5,012 bases of DNA from Candidatus Avelusimicrobium ruminicola (GTDB taxonomy: Bacteria; Elusimicrobiota; Elusimicrobia; Elusimicrobiales; Elusimicrobiaceae): NCBI GenBank assembly GCA_900319885.1, contig ONQH01000087.1:1-5012 (forward strand). Reading direction: 5' to 3'. Every line of letters begins with the position of its first letter. Positions within the stretch are counted from its first letter, which is position 1. Made by a program: the position numbers and the translations under genes. Shown here in pieces: positions 1 through 5,012 of this stretch. The notes under the pieces were generated by a model. The model did not search any database, had not been told where the DNA came from, and was given only the letters and a program-made list of their open reading frames with translations.

Positions 1-2736
1 GACCGCTTGGGGAACACACAATCCCCTACAAAACAACCTACGTTTACTCCGGGCAAAACTACACCGCCCCCCGCCAACCCGGCTCCCTCTGTAGATAACC
101 CCGAACCTGCCCCCTTTGTCATGCACGAAGTCATTGAAGACGCGCCCGCCCAACCGGTCCGCGTAAACACTCCCAAACCCGCCCAACCGCACACCCCCCC
201 GGTGGAAATTACCGCCGCGAAAGTGTTCTCGTGGATTGGTGGATTTATGCTTTTCTTAGGCGTAGTGTTTGGTATTAAATATGCGATGGAAAACAGCATT
301 TTGACGCCGGCCGCGCGCGTGACGTTAAGCCTGCTTACAGGCACCGCGTTGGCGATTGCCGGGTATGTCATTAAAAACCCAAAATACCGCGTCACCGCGC
401 ACACGTTACTGGGCAGCGGGATTGCCATTATCTATGCGGCTTTATTTTGCGCTCATACGCTCTACCATTTTATCAACTTGCCGGTGGCCTTTTTCTGGAT
501 GGCGGTTACGTCGTTTGTGGCGTTAGGGGCTTCGCTCAAAAAAGAAGCCAAATACGTCGGTTATTTGGGGGCGATTATTGCTTTTTTAACTCCGCTACTG
601 CTTAACAACGGGGCAGATGCGTGGGTGGCGTTTTTCCTCTACGTATTTTGTATCAATGCCGCCGCGGCCTACGGGGCAGTTAAGAAACAATGGAACGGAC
701 TGCTCGTTTGTACCTTGAGCCTGACGTGGCTTAGCCAAGCGGCGTGGTTATTTCCGCTGGCAAACTACAAACTGCTGGGCGTGGTAATTTTCTTCTCGCT
801 CTATGCCCTGGCCAGTGCCTGGTTGGCACGCCGCCACTATGCACCCAGTGTCATTTCATACGCGGTGGGCGGTTTCTTGTCCCTGGGGTTGGCCCTGATG
901 TTGCCGGCGAGTGCGTGGCTTTCCTCCCCGGTGCTGTCCACCGTACCGAATACAATTATTACTTCGCTGGAATTACTGGGATATGTTCTGTTAGTCAATA
1001 CGCTCCTGCTCCTCTTGGCCGGCAAACAATATATCGCGCCCTTCTTTGCGAAGATTGCCAAAATAGTATCTTTCCTCATCTTATATACGTGGATTCTAAA
1101 TCAGGCGGCTCACTTGCCGCTGGTGTTTACGTTGGGGATGTGTGTGGTATTTGCCGCGCTTAACAGCGGGGTGGAATTGGCCTTTGGCAACAAGCCGGAT
1201 AAATTCTCCGTCTTCTACCCTTTGGCAACTATGGTGGGCCTTTTGACGCTTGCACTCTTACCGGGGCATACAGGCACGTTTGACTTTATCAGCGTGTTTG
1301 GCATTATGAGTTTGCTGTTAGTGGGCACGCTGCTGCTCACGGTAATTGCCGGGATGTTATGGGTGGGCTTTGCGGCACTGGGCGTATTATTTGTATTTCT
1401 AGTAGCCGGCCTACTTATTGGGATGGGCGGGTCCGCTTGTGCCACCTTGGTTTTAATTAGCGGCCTCATGCCCTTGTTTTTATGTGCGGGTGCCTTCTAT
1501 GCACTGCGCCGTGCGGGGCAATTACAGGGTCTTTCGCTTCAAGAAAAAGGCATAGGAGCGGTGACTGCCTTGATGCCTTTTGTGCTCATTTTAACGGTAC
1601 TTGCCCAAAGCGGGGCACGGGCTTCGCTCGTAGGGATATTAACCGCTACGTGGGTCGTGTGTGCGCTAAGCGCACTGGCCGCCCGGTTGTATAAGGCTAC
1701 GTTTACGTTGCCGGCCGCGGCGGTAGGCGCCGGCGTAGTGCAACTGGCGTTGTGGGGCCATTTTATAGCGTGGCAAGGCTGGGCCCCGTTGGGTACTTTC
1801 TCTATCGGGGTGGCGGCGCTGCTTGCTTTGTTTATTGCGCTACCCTTTATCAGCAAAGATGATTTGGGTAGCAAACCCGGTACGTGGATTGCGTGCGCGC
1901 TGGCCGGGATCAGTGCGTGTCTGGTGGAATATTTGGCCCTGGCGCGCTACCAACATTGTTTCTCGCTGGGGATGATTCCGGCGGCGTTACTGGGTATTTA
2001 TGCGCTGTTACTGCGTAAATTGTGGGGGAACACACGCGTGTCGCAAGCGCACCCCGTGAGCCTTGGGTTTATGTGTGCGGCGGTGCTCGTGTTTTTAACA
2101 GCCATTTTCCCGTTGGAAATTCACTCTCACTGGTTGTGCGTGGCGTGGGCCGCCGAGGCGGTTTTCCTGGCGTGTGTACACAAAAAACTACCGCACCCCG
2201 TTTGGCAAGTGGGCGCGGCGGGCCTGTTATGCGTAGTGGCTTGCTGGTTACTGCTGGGCGGACAATTCACCCCCTTGCCCACCCTACGCATTTGGAACTG
2301 GTACTTGTGGATCTACGGACTTTGCGCCGGCGCCTTATTTGTAACAGCCTATCTGTGGCAACCCGATAACTGGAAGAAAATTTTTAATATCCTGGGCGGA
2401 TGTATGTTATTTTGGTTACTCAATATTGAAATTGCCCACTGGTTTCATACCGGGCGGTTTTTGTCGTTTGATTTTACCGGGCAAGTGGCGCAAGCACTTA
2501 CCTACACGTTAGCCTGGGGATTATTTGCCTTCTGCACTATGGGCTTGGGCCTGCGGTTGCAGAAAAGCACCGTCTCTAAAATAGGGGTAGGCGTGATGAG
2601 TTTGGCCTTGCTTAAATTCTTCCTATCCGACATTTGGCAACTGCAAGCCATCTACCGTATTTTGGGATTATTCGGTCTGGCGGTACTGCTGATTGTAGCC
2701 TCGTTTTGGTATCAAAAGAAACAAAAAGTACAGTAG
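1..2736 (+). CDS. DUF2339 family polytopic membrane protein (5' partial)
   Basis: Large integral membrane protein of unknown function, recognised as DUF2339 (PF10101) by its overall plan. The frame is open to the left window edge. A TTG at 7-9 could start it, but no ribosome binding site is visible and DUF2339 proteins usually begin with a coiled-coil stretch, so I treat the gene as 5'-truncated by the window. Counting from that TTG there are 909 residues. Residues 1-70 are a hydrophilic Pro/Thr-rich linker. The first helix (about 72-92) carries the family-like pattern FSWIGGFMLFLGVVFGIKYA, followed by a conserved Arg in PAARVTL. By eye there are some 28-30 hydrophobic segments to the C-terminus. 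Late family-like blocks are WAAEAVFLA (714-722) and the end region LLKFFLSDIWQLQAIYRILG (868-887), followed by a last helix and a short basic tail. Members are predicted inner-membrane proteins; an envelope role is often guessed but unproven. It ends in TAG just before a shared terminator and faces the other three genes. Confidence 0.88.
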   Translation, partial: DRLGNTQSPTKQPTFTPGKTTPPPANPAPSVDNPEPAPFVMHEVIEDAPAQPVRVNTPKPAQPHTPPVEITAAKVFSWIGGFMLFLGVVFGIKYAMENSILTPAARVTLSLLTGTALAIAGYVIKNPKYRVTAHTLLGSGIAIIYAALFCAHTLYHFINLPVAFFWMAVTSFVALGASLKKEAKYVGYLGAIIAFLTPLLLNNGADAWVAFFLYVFCINAAAAYGAVKKQWNGLLVCTLSLTWLSQAAWLFPLANYKLLGVVIFFSLYALASAWLARRHYAPSVISYAVGGFLSLGLALMLPASAWLSSPVLSTVPNTIITSLELLGYVLLVNTLLLLLAGKQYIAPFFAKIAKIVSFLILYTWILNQAAHLPLVFTLGMCVVFAALNSGVELAFGNKPDKFSVFYPLATMVGLLTLALLPGHTGTFDFISVFGIMSLLLVGTLLLTVIAGMLWVGFAALGVLFVFLVAGLLIGMGGSACATLVLISGLMPLFLCAGAFYALRRAGQLQGLSLQEKGIGAVTALMPFVLILTVLAQSGARASLVGILTATWVVCALSALAARLYKATFTLPAAAVGAGVVQLALWGHFIAWQGWAPLGTFSIGVAALLALFIALPFISKDDLGSKPGTWIACALAGISACLVEYLALARYQHCFSLGMIPAALLGIYALLLRKLWGNTRVSQAHPVSLGFMCAAVLVFLTAIFPLEIHSHWLCVAWAAEAVFLACVHKKLPHPVWQVGAAGLLCVVACWLLLGGQFTPLPTLRIWNWYLWIYGLCAGALFVTAYLWQPDNWKKIFNILGGCMLFWLLNIEIAHWFHTGRFLSFDFTGQVAQALTYTLAWGLFAFCTMGLGLRLQKSTVSKIGVGVMSLALLKFFLSDIWQLQAIYRILGLFGLAVLLIVASFWYQKKQKVQ
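145..189 (+). repeat. Short in-frame direct repeat in the Pro-rich linker
   Basis: The 12-mer CCCGCCCAACCG occurs at 145-156 and again at 178-189, offset by 33 bases (11 codons), so both copies encode Pro-Ala-Gln-Pro in the linker before the first membrane helix. It is most simply low-complexity, Pro-rich coding sequence, possibly from a small tandem duplication, and not a mobile or regulatory repeat. Confidence 0.4.
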
Positions 2737-2750
2737 TTGTTGAAATTACG

Positions 2751-2780
2751 AAAAGACCCCGCTTGCACGCGGGGTCTTTT
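2751..2780. terminator. Bidirectional rho-independent terminator between convergent genes
   Basis: A perfect 12-bp inverted repeat has arms AAAAGACCCCGC (2751-2762) and GCGGGGTCTTTT (2769-2780) around the 6-base loop TTGCAC. The GC-rich core is flanked by A/T tracts on both sides: five T on the plus strand (2777-2781) and four T on the minus strand. It lies 14 bases after the TAG of the DUF2339 gene and 15 bases after the TAA of the TSCPD gene, which read towards each other. It can therefore end both transcription units. The plus-strand T tract is slightly longer, so it may work better in that direction. Confidence 0.93.
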
Positions 2781-2795
2781 TGACGTGAGAGCAAA

Positions 2796-3059
2796 TTATT
2801 TTTGCGACAGAGCCGCGGTAATTGCACGCGAAAGTTGGTCCGCGCAGGATGTGCCTCTCCCGCCGCAATCGTTGCCTTTAAGTAACGTAGCCACCTGCGT
2901 GGCATCCGCCCCTTCTACGAGTTTGCCAATGGCCACCAAGTTGCCGGGGCAACCGCCCAAAAAGTGTACGTTATGGATGCGGTTTTTTTCATCAATAGAG
3001 AAGGATATTTCCTGCGAGCAAACGCCGCTGGTTTGAAAAGTATATTTAGTAGCTGTCAT
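2796..3059 (-). CDS. TSCPD domain-containing small protein (TIGR03905-like)
   Basis: An 87-residue soluble protein matching the stand-alone TSCPD family, a domain also found at the C-terminus of some B12-dependent ribonucleotide reductases. No biochemical role is established for the small stand-alone form. Visible landmarks are GVCSQEI (12-18), GGCPGNL (35-41) and CGGRGTSCADQL (65-76). The four cysteines C14, C37, C65 and C72 match the spaced cysteines of the family and could bind a metal or Fe-S cluster (inference). The namesake TSCPD reads TSCAD here, with Ala73 in place of the usual Pro. The full expected length is present, with no signal peptide or membrane segment. The ATG overlaps the TGA of the upstream flavoprotein gene (ATGA at 3056-3059), with a modest GGGGA ribosome-binding sequence at 3067-3071, so translation is probably coupled. 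The gene ends just before the shared terminator and is last in its unit. Confidence 0.88.
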   Translation of the reverse strand: MTATKYTFQTSGVCSQEISFSIDEKNRIHNVHFLGGCPGNLVAIGKLVEGADATQVATLLKGNDCGGRGTSCADQLSRAITAALSQK

Positions 3060-3604
3060 ACACGTTTCCCCATGTCATAGGCTTCTTGATAGACGGGCAA
3101 GTCTTTAATGTCGCCCTTTTCATACGCGCCTTTTCCGTACAGAACGCCCTTTTCTTGCGAGCCTTCCAAACAATCGGCAAAGCCGCGCAAACACGCTAGC
3201 GTAGTGTCCATAGTATGGGTGGCATCTTCGGCGGCGGTCATAATGTAATAAAATTCTTTATCGGCTATGCGTTCCCAACTGCGCACACAGCGGTCAATTA
3301 CCGCTTTTAATTGCGCGTTGATGGAATAGAAATAAACCGGGCTGGCAAACACCAGTACGTCTGCCTGCATAATTTTATCTACAATCGCCGGCATATCGTC
3401 TTTAAGCGCGCATTGGTCCTTATGAGTTTGGCAGAAATAGCACCCCAAACACGGGGCAATTTTCTTTTCGCAAATGCGGATTTTTTCTACGTGGTGCCCG
3501 GCCTCTTGCGCACCTTTTAAGAATTGGTCGCACAGCAAATCACTGTTGCCGCCTTTGCGCGGACTGCCGGATAAAATCAGTACGTTTTTTGTTTTTTTAG
3601 CCAT
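3056..3604 (-). CDS. Flavodoxin-fold NAD(P)H-dependent oxidoreductase, iron-sulfur flavoprotein-like
   Basis: A cytosolic 182-residue protein of the NADPH-dependent FMN reductase / iron-sulfur flavoprotein superfamily, expected to bind FMN and move electrons; the substrate is unknown. The flavodoxin-like strand and phosphate loop VLILSGSPRKGGNSDLL (8-24) should hold the FMN phosphate. ASPVYFYSINAQLKAVIDR (87-105) is the typical second flavin-contacting block. Between them is a cysteine cluster C52-x2-C55-x2-C58-x6-C65 followed by KDDM (68-71). This resembles the compact Cys motif that ligates a 4Fe-4S cluster in archaeal Isf, but many clostridial relatives keep similar cysteines without a proven cluster. 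Nine Cys in total is high for this size. Length is normal for the family. The ATG is supported by AGGAG at 3611-3615 with a 6-base spacer. The stop overlaps the start of the TSCPD gene. An FMN-only quinone or nitro reductase is the main alternative. Confidence 0.87.
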   Translation of the reverse strand: MAKKTKNVLILSGSPRKGGNSDLLCDQFLKGAQEAGHHVEKIRICEKKIAPCLGCYFCQTHKDQCALKDDMPAIVDKIMQADVLVFASPVYFYSINAQLKAVIDRCVRSWERIADKEFYYIMTAAEDATHTMDTTLACLRGFADCLEGSQEKGVLYGKGAYEKGDIKDLPVYQEAYDMGKRV

Positions 3605-3610
3605 AAAATT

Positions 3611-3615
3611 CTCCT
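3611..3615 (-). promoter_or_regulatory. Ribosome binding site of the flavoprotein gene
   Basis: AGGAG on the minus strand, six bases before the ATG at 3602-3604. It fixes this start codon over later in-frame candidates. Its first two bases as read on the minus strand (3614-3615) fall inside the palindrome that also covers the -10 box. Confidence 0.8.
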
Positions 3616-3632
3616 ATAATAATCTATTATAG
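3614..3632. promoter_or_regulatory. Perfect 8-3-8 palindrome over the -10 box and RBS edge, candidate operator
   Basis: CTATAATA (3614-3621), three bases ATC, then TATTATAG (3625-3632): the arms are exact reverse complements. It spans the -10 hexamer (3626-3631) and touches the AGGAG. The expected transcription start (about 3619) falls inside the site, so the full hairpin would not be transcribed. A DNA-binding dimer site is therefore a better reading than an RNA structure. The AT-rich composition means chance symmetry, partly driven by the TATAAT hexamer itself, cannot be excluded. I cannot name the regulator. Confidence 0.4.
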
Positions 3633-3656
3633 CAGTTGGAGTAAACTTGAAGTCAA
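3626..3656 (-). promoter_or_regulatory. Sigma-70-type promoter for the flavoprotein-TSCPD pair
   Basis: Read on the minus strand, TTGACT (3651-3656) is a -35 box one base off consensus. The -10 box is a perfect TATAAT (3626-3631) preceded by TG-C, an extended -10 element (TG at 3633-3634). The spacer is 19 bases, longer than the ideal 17, which the extended -10 could compensate. Transcription would start near 3619, giving a leader of about 15 bases carrying the AGGAG. The -35 lies only nine bases beyond the malQ stop. Confidence 0.65.
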
Positions 3657-3664
3657 GCGTCAGC

Positions 3665-5012
3665 CTACGCCTTCTTGGCGCGGCCGATTTCTTTCAGCAG
3701 GGTTTCAAACATCGCCAGTTGCGCGCCGTATTTCTCGCGTGCTTCTTGCGGGGTGACGTCACTACGGTAAGTCCAGTTATTGTCCCCCACCGTGCCCGGC
3801 GTGTTGATGCGCTCCAACGTGCCGGTAACATCCTGCCAGGCAAATAACGTCAGTGCCGAGGCAGAGTCCAGCACGCGTTTTAACATTTGGCGTTGGGTAT
3901 CTAAATTAAACGGGACGTTCCCGTCGGTCTTTTGGGCAGAAATCATTTCCCAAATGTTGCGGCGTTCGTTAATGTCCATATTTTCCCACCAACCGCGAAG
4001 CGTCTCTGTGTCGTGCGTGGAAGTAGTAGCCAACGAGGCCACCGGATAGTTGCGCGGTTCACGGTACCACCCGTTATCTTCGCGCTCCCAACGTAATACT
4101 TTGTAGCCGGGGATTTTTAAGTCCACCAGCATACGCCGCACGTAATTGGGAATAACGCCTAAATCTTCGCCGACCGGCAATTTGCCGTGTGCTTCATCCA
4201 GCACCATGCGCAAAAACGCATAGCCACGGTCTATTTGATTTTGTTCCCCTTCCACATCAAAGGCGCCGTGTTGTTGCCCGGGGGCAAACACGTAGGTGCG
4301 GAAAAACCCCACCAAATGGTCCAGCCGGAAAATATCGTACAGTTCGGTAACGCGGCGGATTTTGCGGCGCCATAACGACAGATTGTGCGAAAGTTGGTAG
4401 TTCCAGTCATACGCCGGCAGGCCCCAGCGTTGTCCGTCCTTGGAAAACTGGTCGGCCGGTGCACCGATTTCGTAACCGATGCGGTAATTTTCTTTTTCGG
4501 CCCACACTTCGGCACTGTCCAAATTGGTGGCAAAGGGAATATCGCCAAAAATATAGATACCTTTTTCCTGCGCGAAGGCTTTGGCGCGGCGTAATTGTTG
4601 GTCTAAAATCCATTGAACATATTTGAAGAAGTCTACAAACTCTTTGTATTGTACTTCAAACTGATGCACCGCCGGCGAACTGAAATCTTGCAATTCGGCG
4701 GGCCAGGCCGTCCAACTTTGCCATTTGAAAAAATCTTTGAACGCGCGGAAAAGCGCATAGCCTTTGAGCCACGGTTCTTGGGCGCTGCAGTACGCTTCAA
4801 ACGCTTGGGAACGGGCGGAACGCGCGGAAACTTCGTGAATTAAAAAAGTTTGGTAACCCAGCCACAACGCTTTGAGTTTAGCCTCTTTCACGGCCGCAAA
4901 CGGGGCCTGCGCGCCGGCGCGCCAGTTGAGCATATCCGCGCTGAGCGAACCGATATATTCCTGCGCCCGGGAACTGTGTTCAATGTCTTCTACTTCGTCA
5001 ATATGGGCATAG
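3665..5012 (-). CDS. malQ: 4-alpha-glucanotransferase, GH77 (amylomaltase), 5' partial
   Basis: Cytosolic amylomaltase that transfers alpha-1,4-glucan segments between maltodextrins and releases glucose, in maltose/maltodextrin or glycogen use. The frame is open through the right window edge: 26 more sense codons precede the ATG at 4931-4933, so that Met is internal and about 448 residues are in view. Numbering from that Met, the GH77 signatures are QRWGLPAYDW (168-177), FRLDHLVGFF (202-211) with the expected nucleophile Asp205 (4319-4321), VGEDLGVIP (254-262) with acid/base Glu256 (4166-4168), and STHDTETLRGWW (305-316) with third carboxylate Asp308 (4010-4012). TGTLERINTPGT and NNWTYR (370-390) complete the C-terminal end. 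Spacing of the three carboxylates is close to that in Thermus aquaticus amylomaltase, suggesting roughly 60 N-terminal residues lie outside. All catalytic residues are present, so it should be active. No terminator is visible after its TAG, and the next gene on the same strand begins 60 bases downstream. Confidence 0.96.
   Translation of the reverse strand, partial: YAHIDEVEDIEHSSRAQEYIGSLSADMLNWRAGAQAPFAAVKEAKLKALWLGYQTFLIHEVSARSARSQAFEAYCSAQEPWLKGYALFRAFKDFFKWQSWTAWPAELQDFSSPAVHQFEVQYKEFVDFFKYVQWILDQQLRRAKAFAQEKGIYIFGDIPFATNLDSAEVWAEKENYRIGYEIGAPADQFSKDGQRWGLPAYDWNYQLSHNLSLWRRKIRRVTELYDIFRLDHLVGFFRTYVFAPGQQHGAFDVEGEQNQIDRGYAFLRMVLDEAHGKLPVGEDLGVIPNYVRRMLVDLKIPGYKVLRWEREDNGWYREPRNYPVASLATTSTHDTETLRGWWENMDINERRNIWEMISAQKTDGNVPFNLDTQRQMLKRVLDSASALTLFAWQDVTGTLERINTPGTVGDNNWTYRSDVTPQEAREKYGAQLAMFETLLKEIGRAKKA

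Noticed and set aside
7..9. TTG as the true start codon of the DUF2339 gene
   Set aside because: The frame is open to the window edge, no ribosome binding site can be seen in the six bases before it, and family members usually have extra N-terminal sequence. It is possible but not supported.
1539..1874. Minus-strand open frame of 111 codons inside the DUF2339 gene
   Set aside because: A shadow frame opposite GC-rich membrane-protein codons; no RBS or motif is evident.
2612..2905. Minus-strand open frame of 97 codons across the convergent junction
   Set aside because: It overlaps the ends of two real genes and the terminator, and the translation is low-complexity and basic with no family resemblance.
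2737..3036. Plus-strand open frame of 99 codons after the DUF2339 gene
   Set aside because: It runs through the terminator hairpin and then antisense to the well-supported TSCPD gene, and its translation has no recognisable motif.
3614..3632. Fur or PerR box
   Set aside because: The 8-3-8 palindrome shares ATAAT-like half-sites with these boxes but its spacing and flanking bases do not fit the 7-1-7 consensus, so naming a regulator is not justified.
4931..4933. ATG as the start of malQ
   Set aside because: The same frame stays open for 26 codons to the window end, and GH77 enzymes need roughly 60 more N-terminal residues, so this Met is internal.
1..5012. CRISPR array, tRNA, rRNA, insertion sequence, phage or defence genes
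   Set aside because: No regularly spaced repeats, cloverleaf-like sequence, transposase or defence-family motifs were seen, and nearly all the window is explained by four ordinary protein genes.

Overview
The window holds four protein-coding genes in a convergent layout and nothing that clearly looks like a mobile element, CRISPR array, RNA gene or defence system. On the plus strand, a very large DUF2339-type polytopic membrane protein fills 1-2736 and is probably cut at its 5' end by the window edge. On the minus strand, reading right to left, are a GH77 4-alpha-glucanotransferase (malQ, 3665-5012, 5' end outside the window), a small flavodoxin-fold oxidoreductase with a clustered-cysteine motif (3056-3604), and an 87-residue TSCPD-domain protein (2796-3059). 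The two transcription units meet at a perfect 12-bp stem terminator (2751-2780) that can serve both strands.

The flavoprotein and TSCPD genes overlap by four bases (ATGA) and so form a translationally coupled pair. A good promoter with an extended -10 element sits in the 61-bp gap between malQ and the flavoprotein gene, and an 8-3-8 perfect palindrome covers its -10 box and reaches the ribosome binding site. The pair is therefore probably expressed, and perhaps regulated, independently of malQ. No terminator is visible after malQ, so read-through is also possible.

The organism cannot be fixed from these genes. A Cys-cluster flavoprotein and a TSCPD protein, both common in strict anaerobes, together with glycogen/maltodextrin metabolism, suggest an anaerobic fermenting bacterium. 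DUF2339 proteins are frequent in diderm bacteria. A gut-associated diderm anaerobe, for example an Elusimicrobiota-like lineage, would fit, but that is a low-confidence inference from gene content and general style.

MalQ is standard carbohydrate metabolism. The flavoprotein-TSCPD pair is the least understood part and the best candidate for a second look. Coding density is high: the longest stretch without a gene is about 61 bp.
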